Source: Duganella dendranthematis (lineage in GTDB: Bacteria; Pseudomonadota; Gammaproteobacteria; Burkholderiales; Burkholderiaceae_D). Taken from it: DNA of 64,000 bases. Position numbers and translations under genes: made by a program. Location of the stretch: NCBI RefSeq assembly GCF_012849375.1, contig NZ_CP051684.1, positions 5,270,001 through 5,334,000 of the forward strand. The letters run 5' to 3'. The notes below the pieces were generated by a model, which did no database searches, was not told the origin of the DNA, and saw only the letters and a program-made list of their open reading frames with translations. How positions within the stretch are numbered: the first letter of the stretch is position 1; each line of letters opens with the position of its first letter. Positions 8,705 to 17,438 of this stretch are shown here, one piece after another.

Positions 8705-10140
8705 TACGCAAGGTGGTGCAGTCGTTTGACGAGTGGCGGACGGCGGTGCGGCAGTTGGTCGCGCAGCGCGTGCCGCCGGAGTCGGTGGAGTGGTCCGGCA
8801 GCGAGGATGAGGGTGATTTGTTCTCGTCCGCCGCCACGGCGCCCGCTTCCGACGCCGCCGCGCAGCCGGTCGCGTCGACGGCTGCGTTGCGTCTGCCGCG
8901 CGAACTGGTGGAGATGCTGGCTAGCGCGGCGTGCTTCAGTGCCGCCGACCGCTGGGCTTTTCTGTATAAGGTAGTCTGGCGCTGGCAGCTGGGCGAACGC
9001 GATGTGATCTCGGCGGCCGATCCGGATGGTGCGCGCCTGTACACCATGGTCAAAGCCGTCCGCCGCGAGGAGCACGACATGCATGCCTATGTACGATTCC
9101 GCGAACGTAACGAGGAAGATGGCGCGCCACGCTTCGTCGCCTGGTTCGAGCCGACGCACGAGGTGCTGCCACAAGTGGCACGGCACTTCGCCCGCCGCAT
9201 GGGCGACGCCACCTGGATGATCGCCACGCCCACCGCCACCGTGCTGTGGGACGGCCAGCAGTTGCACGACGCACCGCCCCGCATGCGCAGCGCCGCCGAC
9301 ATCGACGACGCCGGCGAAGCGCTGTGGCTCACCTATTATCGCAGCATCTTCAACCCGGCGCGCCTGAACGCCGATCTGCTGCGCAGCCATATCCCATCAC
9401 GCTTCTGGAAGAATCTGCCCGAAGGCGCCATCGTGCCGACCATGATCAGCGCCGCCGCCAACGGCGACCGCCGCACTGGCCAGACCATCACCGTCGGCCA
9501 GCGTAGCGGCGCCACCACCATCGCGGTAACGGCAGAACGCGCGCAACCGCAACGCGATCAACCGGCTACGCTGGACCAATGCCGCCGCTGCGAACTTTGG
9601 CGCAACGCCACCCAGGCCGTGCCTGGCGTCGGCCCGCGCAAGGCACGCATCATGCTGGTCGGCGAACAGCCGGGCGACCAGGAGGACCTGCAAGGATTGC
9701 CGTTTGTTGGTCCCGCCGGCGCGGTGCTGGACCGCGCGCTGGCCGAAGCGGGCGTAGTTCGCGACAGCGTCTACCTGACCAACGCCGTCAAGCACTTCAA
9801 GTGGGAACTGCGCGGCAAGCGTCGTCTGCACAAGACGCCGGCGCAGCGCGAAGTCAGCGCATGCCACGTCTGGCTGGAGCAGGAGCTGGAGAAGGTCGGT
9901 CCGGAAGTGGTGGTGGCGCTGGGCGCGACCGCATTAAAGTCGGTGCTGCAGGATGGCAGCGCGACGATGAGCGCCGTGATCGATGCGCCATTCCAGCATG
10001 AAGGTCGCTGGGTAGTAGCGGTCTACCACCCGTCCTTTGTGCTGCGCGCGCGGGATGAGGAAAGCCGCCGTCAGGCTTACGACGTGATTGTCGCAGGCCT
10101 GCGGCAAGCACTTACACTGGGGCCGGTTCGTTCCGATTGA
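8701..10140 (+). CDS. udgX: DUF4130-like domain fused to UdgX-type uracil-DNA glycosylase
   Basis: A 479-residue fusion. Residues 1-240 match the DUF4130-type domain that accompanies the radical SAM partner (WRWQLGERDV, RREEHDMHAYVRFRE, HFARRMGDATWMI). After a linker of about 45 residues comes a family 4-like uracil-DNA glycosylase: Fe-S cysteines C294 and C297 and a later C388, motif A GEQPGDQED (321-329), NAVKHFKW, the loop KRRLH (373-377) and motif B HPS (443-445). GEQPGDQED and KRR-x-H are the hallmarks of UdgX, whose loop His bonds covalently to the abasic site after uracil removal. H377 is present, so capture activity is predicted. The start is the ATG overlapping the previous stop; in-frame codons upstream to 8401 only overlap the radical SAM gene. 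Confidence 0.88.
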   Translation: MIRKVVQSFDEWRTAVRQLVAQRVPPESVEWSGSEDEGDLFSSAATAPASDAAAQPVASTAALRLPRELVEMLASAACFSAADRWAFLYKVVWRWQLGERDVISAADPDGARLYTMVKAVRREEHDMHAYVRFRERNEEDGAPRFVAWFEPTHEVLPQVARHFARRMGDATWMIATPTATVLWDGQQLHDAPPRMRSAADIDDAGEALWLTYYRSIFNPARLNADLLRSHIPSRFWKNLPEGAIVPTMISAAANGDRRTGQTITVGQRSGATTIAVTAERAQPQRDQPATLDQCRRCELWRNATQAVPGVGPRKARIMLVGEQPGDQEDLQGLPFVGPAGAVLDRALAEAGVVRDSVYLTNAVKHFKWELRGKRRLHKTPAQREVSACHVWLEQELEKVGPEVVVALGATALKSVLQDGSATMSAVIDAPFQHEGRWVVAVYHPSFVLRARDEESRRQAYDVIVAGLRQALTLGPVRSD

Positions 10141-10474
10141 TGCGGCTGATGCCGACGATCAGGCGATATGCCTTCCACAGCCAGGCGCCGATCCAGATCA
10201 GCCATGCCACCGGAATGCCGATGATGGTCATGAAAAACACGGCGCCGACGACCACCCACACCACATACCACCAGAACGAACGGATCATCCAGGTGTGATG
10301 GCTATGAACGAAACTGCCCTCGGTGCTGGGCCGTTGCAGGTAGTTGAGGATCAGCGGGATGATGGAGAACGCGCCGAGCGAAAATACAAAGCTGACGGCG
10401 TGGATCACATACAGCCACCATGCGGTGGTCTTGGCCGATTCCAGGCGGCCTTCCAATACGAGTTCTTGCGACAT
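10112..10474 (-). CDS. Small DUF4870-like membrane protein
   Basis: A 120-residue protein with about three hydrophobic segments (roughly residues 18-38, 60-82 and 84-104), a pattern and sequence (YVIHAVSFVFSLGAFSIIPLI) like the DUF4870/Tic20-like small membrane proteins. Function is unknown. I start at ATG 10474 because AAAGGAGAGATC lies directly upstream; an in-frame extension to 10534 has no such site. Its 3' end overlaps the convergent glycosylase gene by 29 bases. Confidence 0.75.
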   Translation of the reverse strand: MSQELVLEGRLESAKTTAWWLYVIHAVSFVFSLGAFSIIPLILNYLQRPSTEGSFVHSHHTWMIRSFWWYVVWVVVGAVFFMTIIGIPVAWLIWIGAWLWKAYRLIVGISRINRNEPAPV

Positions 10475-10509
10475 GATCTCTCCTTTCCTTGTTGATGGCT
10501 TGAGTATAG

Positions 10510-11409
10510 CTAGCCGGCGGCCGGCGTGTCGCACAGTGTCCGCCGCAGGAAGGCAGTCACGTCGGCGAAGAGCGCGGGCTGGATGCTTTCGCGGTCGAAG
10601 CCTTCCGGGTCTTGCGACGGCTTGAAGTTCGGCCTGGTCATCTCCGGCGGGAATTTGCTCATGAACGCGAAGTGGCCGCCGCCGGGAATATCCTTGTGCT
10701 CGACCAGCGACGGCTCGGCCACGCCTTCGATGATCTTGTGGGCGTGCTCGATTGGCGTAACGTCATCCTTCTCGCCGGTGCGGATCAGAATCGGCACTTG
10801 CACCGGCCGCAGCGAACCGGCGATAAACCAGAACGTGGCGGGATTGAGCAGCACCAAGGAACGGATGCGCGCATCCGGCGTGACCGGCACCGGTTCCGGC
10901 AGCGCGTTGGAGTTCTTGCGTTCATATGGGCCGGTCCACGGCAGGCCGCCGGCAGCCGCCAGCGCGGTGTAGCCGCCGATCGAGTGGCCGATGACCGCCA
11001 CGCCGTTGCGGCTGACGTGCGGCGCCAGCGTGGCATCCGCCAGCACGGCGTCGATAGTCAGCGTGATGTGGCGCGGCCGGTTGGCCAGGTTGGCGGCGGT
11101 GCCGGCCAGCGAGTTGTCGGTGCGGGTGTTGCCGGTATGCGCGGGCAGGGCGACGATGAAGCCCGACAGCGCCAAATGCTTGGCCAGCTGGCGATACGCC
11201 CATGGCGTGCCGGAATGGCCGTGCGAGATCACCACCAGCGGGTAAGTGCCAACGGCCGGCGCTGCGTTGCTGGCCACGTCCAGCGAGTAAGGGCCAAAGT
11301 GTTCCGTATGTTCCTCGCCGAGTGCCGGATACAGCACCGCCAGCGGGATATCCGCGCCCTGTACAGCATCATGCACCTTGCTTACGCGGCAGCCGCAACT
11401 CAAATTCAT
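10510..11409 (-). CDS. Alpha/beta hydrolase, PAF-acetylhydrolase/dienelactone hydrolase-like
   Basis: A 299-residue alpha/beta hydrolase. The oxyanion segment is VVISHGHSG (about 60-67), the nucleophile elbow GHSIGG holds S143, the acid residue is probably in RTGEKDDVTP, and the His in PGGGHFAF. The N-terminus CGCRVSKVHD is cysteine-rich and there is no clear signal peptide. It resembles predicted dienelactone hydrolases and platelet-activating-factor acetylhydrolase-type esterases; substrate is unknown. ATG 11409 is chosen because AAGGA lies about 7 bases upstream on the minus strand. It is divergent from the phosphatase gene. Confidence 0.8.
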   Translation of the reverse strand: MNLSCGCRVSKVHDAVQGADIPLAVLYPALGEEHTEHFGPYSLDVASNAAPAVGTYPLVVISHGHSGTPWAYRQLAKHLALSGFIVALPAHTGNTRTDNSLAGTAANLANRPRHITLTIDAVLADATLAPHVSRNGVAVIGHSIGGYTALAAAGGLPWTGPYERKNSNALPEPVPVTPDARIRSLVLLNPATFWFIAGSLRPVQVPILIRTGEKDDVTPIEHAHKIIEGVAEPSLVEHKDIPGGGHFAFMSKFPPEMTRPNFKPSQDPEGFDRESIQPALFADVTAFLRRTLCDTPAAG

Positions 11410-11466
11410 GCTCGATCCTTTTTCGCATAGAATGCAACGATGATGATTATATAAGGAGCGGCGACG

Positions 11467-11943
11467 ATGGCGAAACCAGTATCGGTGCTGTTTGTCTGCA
11501 TGGGGAATATCTGCCGCTCGCCGACGGCGGAGGGTGTGTTCCGCCAGCGCGTGGAGGCGGCCGGCTTGAGCGACCGCTTCGTGATCGACTCGGCCGGCAC
11601 GCATGGCTACCACATTGGCGCGCCGCCAGATGAGCGTTCGATGGAGTATGCGTCGCGTCGCGGCTACGATCTGTCGGCGCAGCGTTCGCGCAAGGTGACG
11701 GTGCAGGATTTCGAAGACTTCGATCATGTGCTGGCGATGGATCACGATAACCTCAAGCTGCTGCTGGCCGCCTGTCCGCCGCAGCATCGGCACAAGCTGG
11801 GCATGATGATGGCGCACGCCACCCACAGCGGTGTGGATGCGGTGCCCGATCCTTACTATGGCGGTGGCCGCGGTTTCGACGATGTGCTGGACTATCTGGA
11901 AGACGCCAGCGACGGTCTGCTCGCCAAGTTGAAGAAACAGTAG
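11467..11943 (+). CDS. Low-molecular-weight protein tyrosine phosphatase
   Basis: A 158-residue protein with the P-loop C-x5-R-S signature at C11-R17 (CMGNICRS) and the general-acid loop DPYYGG near residue 127. These are the two defining elements of the low-molecular-weight tyrosine phosphatases, which dephosphorylate phosphotyrosine in bacterial kinases and other proteins. An AAGGAGC ribosome site precedes the ATG. It stands alone here; no exopolysaccharide tyrosine kinase is in the window, so a general role is likely. Confidence 0.93.
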   Translation: MAKPVSVLFVCMGNICRSPTAEGVFRQRVEAAGLSDRFVIDSAGTHGYHIGAPPDERSMEYASRRGYDLSAQRSRKVTVQDFEDFDHVLAMDHDNLKLLLAACPPQHRHKLGMMMAHATHSGVDAVPDPYYGGGRGFDDVLDYLEDASDGLLAKLKKQ

Positions 11944-12002
11944 CTCGCAGCGCTTTGAGGTATCATGACCCTGACTACGCCCTTACAAGCATAGGAGATC
12001 CT

Positions 12003-12971
12003 TTGGAACAGCCAGGTATGCCCTTCGATGAAGCCGTCCGGCTTGCAAGTCTCAAGTCGTTGAATGTCCTCGACACGCCTGCCGAGGAGCGCTTCGACCG
12101 CGTTACCCGCATGGCCAAGCGCATGTTCCGTGTTCCGATTGCGCTGGTCAGCTTGGTCGATGAGAACCGCCAGTGGTTCAAGTCTTCCCAGGGACTGGAC
12201 GCCTGCGAGACGCCGCGCAATATCTCCTTCTGCGGCCACGCCATCCTGGGCGACGGCATCTTCCTCATTCCTGACGCGCTGGCCGACCGGCGCTTTGCCG
12301 ACAATCCGCTGGTGGCAGGCGCGCCGCATATCCGGTTTTATGTCGGCTGTCCGCTGCGGGCGCCGGATGGCGCCAAGGTGGGCACGCTGTGCATCATCGA
12401 CACGGTGCCGCGTGAATTTGACGAGGAAGACGCGCTGGCGCTGCTGGACCTGGCGTCGATGGTACAGGACGAATTCACCGCATTCCAGACTTCCACCACC
12501 GATGATCTGACGCGCATTTCCAACCGGCGCGGCTTTTTGCAGCTGGCGGAATATGGCCTGAATTTCTGCGTGCGCAATCGCCAGCCGGCTGCGCTGGCGT
12601 TCATCGACCTGGATCGCTTCAAGCCGATCAACGATCAGTTCGGGCACGCGGAAGGTGACATTGCGCTGGCGGCGTTCGCAGAGGTGATGCAGGCCAGCTT
12701 CCGCAGTACGGACTTGTTCGCGCGGCTGGGCGGTGACGAATTCGTCGTGCTGCTGACCGGCGCCGGGAAGAACGACGCGGAACAGGTGCTGCACAAGTTC
12801 GGCAGCCTGCTGGCCGATTACAACGCCAGGGCGGCGCGTGGCTACGACTTGCAGTTTTCGGCGGGCGTAGTGGAATTCAATCCGGCCGCGCCGCAGTCAG
12901 TGGAGGCGCTGCTGGCCGCCGGCGACGCGCAAATGTACGCGGTCAAGGCGGCGCGCAAACGCCGGCATTAA
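12003..12971 (+). CDS. GAF-domain diguanylate cyclase
   Basis: About 322 residues. The N-terminal half is a GAF sensor domain (ALVSLVDENRQWFKS, RFYVGCPLRAPDG, VGTLCIID). The C-terminal half is a GGDEF domain with intact catalytic motif LGGDEFVVLL, so it should make cyclic di-GMP from two GTP. RSTD five residues before GGDEF fits the inhibitory RxxD site, indicating product feedback. There is no membrane segment or EAL domain. I chose TTG 12003 because GGAG lies 5 bases upstream; ATG 12018 is an alternative and the in-frame TTG at 11955 has no ribosome site. Confidence 0.88.
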   Translation: MEQPGMPFDEAVRLASLKSLNVLDTPAEERFDRVTRMAKRMFRVPIALVSLVDENRQWFKSSQGLDACETPRNISFCGHAILGDGIFLIPDALADRRFADNPLVAGAPHIRFYVGCPLRAPDGAKVGTLCIIDTVPREFDEEDALALLDLASMVQDEFTAFQTSTTDDLTRISNRRGFLQLAEYGLNFCVRNRQPAALAFIDLDRFKPINDQFGHAEGDIALAAFAEVMQASFRSTDLFARLGGDEFVVLLTGAGKNDAEQVLHKFGSLLADYNARAARGYDLQFSAGVVEFNPAAPQSVEALLAAGDAQMYAVKAARKRRH

Positions 12972-12977
12972 ATCGGA

Positions 12978-13847
12978 TCAGGTCAGCAGCGGCAGGATGC
13001 CATCGAGGCCGACGAAGTTGAGCGCGACGTTGGCCTGTTCGCGCACCACCGGCTTGGCGCGGAACGCCACCGACATGCCGGAAATGCTCATCATCTTCAG
13101 GTCATTGGCGCCGTCGCCCATCACGATCGCTTGCGACGGCGAGATGCCCAGCTCTTTGCACACGCGTTCCACCGTGCGCTTTTTCTCTTCGGCGTCGACG
13201 ATACCGCCCACTACCTTGCCGGTCAGTTTGCCGTCGACGATTTCCAGTTCGTTGGCGTGGGTGTAGTCGAGGCCCAGCCGCTTTTTCAGCCGCTCGGTGA
13301 AGAAGGTAAAGCCGCCCGACACCAGCAGCGTTTTCATGCCGGCCGCCTGCACCGCCTTCAGCATGGTCTCGGCGCCCGGCGACAGTTGCAGCCGTTCGTC
13401 GTACACGCGCTCCAGCGCCGAGGCGTCCAGGCCTTCCAGCAGCCCCACGCGGCGTTGCAGACTTGCGGCGAAATCCAGTTCGCCGCGCATGGCCGCTTCG
13501 GTGATCTCCGACACTTGCGCCTTCAAACCCTGCATGTCGGCGATTTCGTCGATGCACTCGATGATGATCAGCGTCGAATCCATGTCCATCGCCACCAGCT
13601 TGTAGTCGCTCATCTTGTGCAAGCCGATCGAATAGGTGGCGTCCAGCTGCGCGGCTTGCGCCGCCACTTCCAGGGTCTGGCGCAGCGCCGGCGAAAAGGC
13701 AATGCCTTCGCAGCGCAGCGCGCGCTCGCCCAGCCAGGTCAGGTTGGCGGACGCGGTGAGGGCGCCGATGCGCTCCAGCCGCGCCTTGCAATCGCCAACC
13801 CCTTGCAGGACGAGGTTCATGGCGGTTTTTGCGATAGTCGTGGGCAT
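12978..13847 (-). CDS. serB: Phosphoserine phosphatase
   Basis: A 289-residue HAD-family phosphatase. The nucleophile motif is AMDMDSTLI (D88, D90), followed by the SerB cap region, LLVSGGFTFFTERL (motif II) and VMGDGANDLKMM (motif III). It removes phosphate from phosphoserine in the last step of serine synthesis. The N-terminal 80 residues form the extra domain found in longer SerB proteins. ATG 13847 and ATG 13820 are both possible starts; neither has a clear ribosome site. It follows mfd by 20 bases and is probably cotranscribed with it. Confidence 0.92.
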   Translation of the reverse strand: MPTTIAKTAMNLVLQGVGDCKARLERIGALTASANLTWLGERALRCEGIAFSPALRQTLEVAAQAAQLDATYSIGLHKMSDYKLVAMDMDSTLIIIECIDEIADMQGLKAQVSEITEAAMRGELDFAASLQRRVGLLEGLDASALERVYDERLQLSPGAETMLKAVQAAGMKTLLVSGGFTFFTERLKKRLGLDYTHANELEIVDGKLTGKVVGGIVDAEEKKRTVERVCKELGISPSQAIVMGDGANDLKMMSISGMSVAFRAKPVVREQANVALNFVGLDGILPLLT

Positions 13848-13867
13848 AAATGTGGTGTCAGTAGTGG

Positions 13868-16800
13868 TTATGCGGTGAGCTGCTTGATGGCGGCCTTGAT
13901 CTGTGTGACGCGCGCGGCCAGGTCAGGCATGGCGGCGGTAATCTTCAGTTTATCCTGTCCGTTCAATTTGATCTGACGATTTTTCTGGATCAGCTCAATG
14001 ATGCGCATCGGGTCGATGGGCGGCTTCGCCATAAACTGCAGGCTGGCCGCTTCTGTATGCGCGTCGATCTTGATGATGCCCACCGTCTTGGCGGCGATGC
14101 GCAGGCGGTGGGTTTCGATCAGCGCCTTGACCGGGTCCGGCAGCTTGCCGAAACGGTCGATCAGCTCTTCCTGCATGTCGTCGATTTTGCCTTGCGTTTC
14201 GCAATTGGCCATGCGCTTGTAGATCGATAGCCGTTCGTGGACATCGCCGCAGAAATCGGCCGGCAGCAACGCCGGCACGTGCAGGTTGATTTCGGTAGTG
14301 GTTGACAGCGGCGCCGCCAGGTCCGGCTCCTTGCCGGCCTTGAGCGAACGCACCGCTTCGTTCAGCATGTCCGAGTACAGCTGGAAGCCGATCTCGGTCA
14401 TCTCGCCGGACTGGTTGTCGCCGAGGACTTCGCCGGCGCCGCGGATTTCCAGATCGTGCATGGCCAGATAGAAGCCGCTGCCCAGTTCTTCCATCTGCTG
14501 GATGGCGTCAAGGCGGCGCTGCGCCTGTTTGGTCAGCGACTGCACGTCGTGCACCAGCAGGTAGGCATAGGCCTGGTGGTGCGAACGGCCGACGCGGCCG
14601 CGCAGCTGGTGCAGTTGCGCCAGCCCGAATTTGTCGGCGCGGTGCATGATGATGGTGTTCGCGGTCGGCACGTCGATGCCGGTTTCGATAATCGTGGTGC
14701 ACAGCAGGATGTTGTAGCGCTGTGCGACGAAATCGCGCATCACTTTTTCCAGGTCGCGTTCGTGCATCTGGCCGTGGGCGACGGCGATGCGCGCTTCCGG
14801 CAGCAGCTCGGTCAGCATCGCCATGCGGTTCTGGATGGTCTCCACCTCGTTGTGCAGGAAGTAGACCTGGCCGCCGCGCTTGAGTTCACGCAGGCAGGCC
14901 TCGCGGATAATCGACTCGCCCTCGCTGCGCACGAAGGTCTTGATCGCCAGCCGCTTTTGCGGCGCGGTAGCGATGACCGAGAAGTCGCGCAGGCCTTCCA
15001 GCGCCATGCCCAGCGTGCGCGGGATCGGCGTGGCGGTCAGCGTCAGCACGTCGACTTCGGCGCGCAGCGATTTCAGTGCTTCCTTCTGGCGCACGCCGAA
15101 GCGGTGCTCCTCGTCGATGATCACCAGGCCAAGGCGGGTGAACTTGACGTCGTCCGACAGCAGTTTATGCGTGCCGATGATGATGTCCAGCGTGCCGTCG
15201 GCCATGCCCTTGATCGCCTGCGCGATCTCCTTGCCGGTGCGGAAGCGCGACATTTCGGCGATGCGCACCGGCCAGTCGGCGAAGCGGTCGGCGAAGGTTT
15301 GCGCATGCTGTTCGGCCAGCAGCGTGGTCGGCGCCAGGATGGCGACCTGCTTGCCGCCCATGACGGCGATGAACGCTGCGCGCAACGCCACCTCGGTCTT
15401 GCCGAAGCCAACGTCGCCGCACACCAGCCGGTCCATCGGTTTGCCCGAGGTCATATCCTTGATGACGTTGTTGATGGCTTCCTGCTGGTCCGGTGTTTCG
15501 TCGAAACCGAAGCTGTCGGCGAAGCGCTCGTAGTCGTGCGCTGAATACTCGAACGAATGGCCCTGGCGCAGCGCGCGGCGGGCGTAGAGGTTGAGCAGTT
15601 CGGCGGCGGTGTCGCGCACCTGTTCGGCGGCGCGGCGCTTGGCTTTTTCCCACTGGCCGGAGCCCAGCGTGTGCAGCGGCGCGTCGTCCGGCGAGGCGCC
15701 GGAGTAGCGCGAAATGACGTGTAGCTGCGAGACCGGCACATACAGCTTGGTCTCTTTGGCGTATTCCAGGTGCAGGAATTCGGCATCGCCTTCGCCCAGG
15801 TCCATGCTGGTCAGGCCCATGTAGCGGCCGATGCCGTGATTGATGTGCACCACCGGATCGCCGATCTTCAGTTCCGACAGGTCGCGCACCATCGATTCGA
15901 CCTGGGTGACGGCTTCTTGCTTCTTCTTGCCGGCGCGGCGGCCGGAGCCGGCGTACAACTCGGTCTCGGTGATGAAGATCAGCGGCTTGCCGTCGACCGA
16001 CAGTTCGAAGCCGGCGTGCAGCGGCGCCACGCCCAGCGCTAGTTTGGCGTCCGAGGCGATAAAGCCGTCGAAGCCTTCCACCGGCGCCAGTTCCAGACCG
16101 TATTCGGTGAAGTACTGCTGCAGCGTTTCGCGGCGGCCGTTGGATTCGGCGCAGATCATCACGCGCGCGCCGGACTGCATCAGGTAGGCGCGCAGATTGG
16201 TCAGCGGGTCATCCAGGTGGCGGTTGACGGCGATGTTGGGCACCGGCGCCGACAGCTCGGAAGCGCCGGCGTCCGCGTTCTGGCGGATGGCGATCTGCGG
16301 ATACGGCTTGGCCAGCACGAAGAACTGTTCGTCCGACAGGAACAGCTGTTCCGGCGCCATGATCGGGCGTTCGCGGTCGGCGCGCAGGAAGCGGTAGCGC
16401 GAGCCGGTGTCGGTCCAGAAGCGCTTGATGGCCGCTTCGATGTCGCCCACGGTGGCCACCACCGCGCCTTGCGGCAGGTAGTCGAATAGCGTGGCGGTGT
16501 CGTCGAAGAACAGCGGTAGATAGTATTCGATGCCGGCCGAGGCGATGCCGGCGCTGATGTCCTTGTACACCACGGAGCGCGACGGATCGCCTTCGAAGTG
16601 CTCGCGCCAGCGGCTGCGGAAGGCGGTGCGCGACGCTTCGTCCATCGGGAATTCGCGGCCCGGCAGCAGGCGCACCTGCTTGACCGGGTACAGCGAACGC
16701 TGGGTGTCGGCGTCGAAGGTGCGGATGGTTTCGATGGTGTCGCCGAACAGGTCGAGCCGGTACGGCAGCGCGGAGCCCATCGGGAACAGGTCGATCAGGC

Positions 16801-17320
16801 CGCCGCGCACCGAGTATTCGCCGGGCGACATCACCTGCGTGACATTAGTGTAGCCGGCCAGTGTCAGTTGGGCTTTCAGGCGCGCTTCGTCCAGCGATTC
16901 GCCTTGCTGGAAGAAGAAGGTGTAGGCGGCCAGGAAGGACGGCGGCGCCATGCGTACCAGCGCAGTGGTGGCCGGCACCAGCATGACGTCGCACTGGCCG
17001 CTGGAGATTTCGTGCAGCGTGGCCAGGCGCTCGGACACCAGGTCCTGGTGCGGCGAGAAGGCATCGTAGGGCAGCGTTTCCCAGTCCGGCAGCAGGTGGC
17101 AGCGCAGCTGCGCGCCGCCGAACCAGGGGATTTCGTCCAGCAGGCGCTGGGCATCGCTGGCGTTGGCCACCACGATGGCCAGCATCTGGCCGCGGGATTT
17201 GAGTTCGAGCGCGATTTGCGCCAGGGCGTACGCGTCCGCCGAGCCATGCAGCGCGGGCAGGGCAAAGCGGTTGCCGGGTTTTGGGATGGATTTAGTTAAG
17301 GCTGACGACACAACACACAT
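13868..17320 (-). CDS. mfd: Transcription-repair coupling factor
   Basis: An 1150-residue protein, the usual Mfd length. The N-terminal third is the UvrB-homology region; then comes the RNA-polymerase-interaction region (VHINHGIGRYMGL), the RecG-like translocase with Walker A GDVGFGKTEVAL and DEEH box (IIDEEHRFGVRQ), and the C-terminal TRCF domain. Mfd removes stalled RNA polymerase at lesions and recruits UvrA. The start at 17320 gives the expected N-terminus. serB lies 20 bases downstream. Confidence 0.97.
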   Translation of the reverse strand: MCVVSSALTKSIPKPGNRFALPALHGSADAYALAQIALELKSRGQMLAIVVANASDAQRLLDEIPWFGGAQLRCHLLPDWETLPYDAFSPHQDLVSERLATLHEISSGQCDVMLVPATTALVRMAPPSFLAAYTFFFQQGESLDEARLKAQLTLAGYTNVTQVMSPGEYSVRGGLIDLFPMGSALPYRLDLFGDTIETIRTFDADTQRSLYPVKQVRLLPGREFPMDEASRTAFRSRWREHFEGDPSRSVVYKDISAGIASAGIEYYLPLFFDDTATLFDYLPQGAVVATVGDIEAAIKRFWTDTGSRYRFLRADRERPIMAPEQLFLSDEQFFVLAKPYPQIAIRQNADAGASELSAPVPNIAVNRHLDDPLTNLRAYLMQSGARVMICAESNGRRETLQQYFTEYGLELAPVEGFDGFIASDAKLALGVAPLHAGFELSVDGKPLIFITETELYAGSGRRAGKKKQEAVTQVESMVRDLSELKIGDPVVHINHGIGRYMGLTSMDLGEGDAEFLHLEYAKETKLYVPVSQLHVISRYSGASPDDAPLHTLGSGQWEKAKRRAAEQVRDTAAELLNLYARRALRQGHSFEYSAHDYERFADSFGFDETPDQQEAINNVIKDMTSGKPMDRLVCGDVGFGKTEVALRAAFIAVMGGKQVAILAPTTLLAEQHAQTFADRFADWPVRIAEMSRFRTGKEIAQAIKGMADGTLDIIIGTHKLLSDDVKFTRLGLVIIDEEHRFGVRQKEALKSLRAEVDVLTLTATPIPRTLGMALEGLRDFSVIATAPQKRLAIKTFVRSEGESIIREACLRELKRGGQVYFLHNEVETIQNRMAMLTELLPEARIAVAHGQMHERDLEKVMRDFVAQRYNILLCTTIIETGIDVPTANTIIMHRADKFGLAQLHQLRGRVGRSHHQAYAYLLVHDVQSLTKQAQRRLDAIQQMEELGSGFYLAMHDLEIRGAGEVLGDNQSGEMTEIGFQLYSDMLNEAVRSLKAGKEPDLAAPLSTTTEINLHVPALLPADFCGDVHERLSIYKRMANCETQGKIDDMQEELIDRFGKLPDPVKALIETHRLRIAAKTVGIIKIDAHTEAASLQFMAKPPIDPMRIIELIQKNRQIKLNGQDKLKITAAMPDLAARVTQIKAAIKQLTA

Positions 17321-17390
17321 TCAACGGTTATCCAGGCATCGCCCGGGTGGCCATGCCGCTCACGACATTATAGACGAACCCCCAGCAGAA

Positions 17391-17420
17391 GGGGTCTGAC
17401 CCCGTGCGGGGTCAGACCCC
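17391..17420. repeat. GGGGTCTGACCCC inverted repeat element
   Basis: Two perfect 13-base arms, GGGGTCTGACCCC (17391-17403) and its reverse complement (17408-17420), are separated by GTGC. The element fills the gap between the end of the 5'-nucleotidase gene and the start of mfd. It has no T run, so it is not a classic terminator. It looks like a dispersed extragenic palindrome of the REP type; I found no second copy in this window. Confidence 0.8.
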
Positions 17421-17438
17421 GGCGCAACGCCGTGCGGG

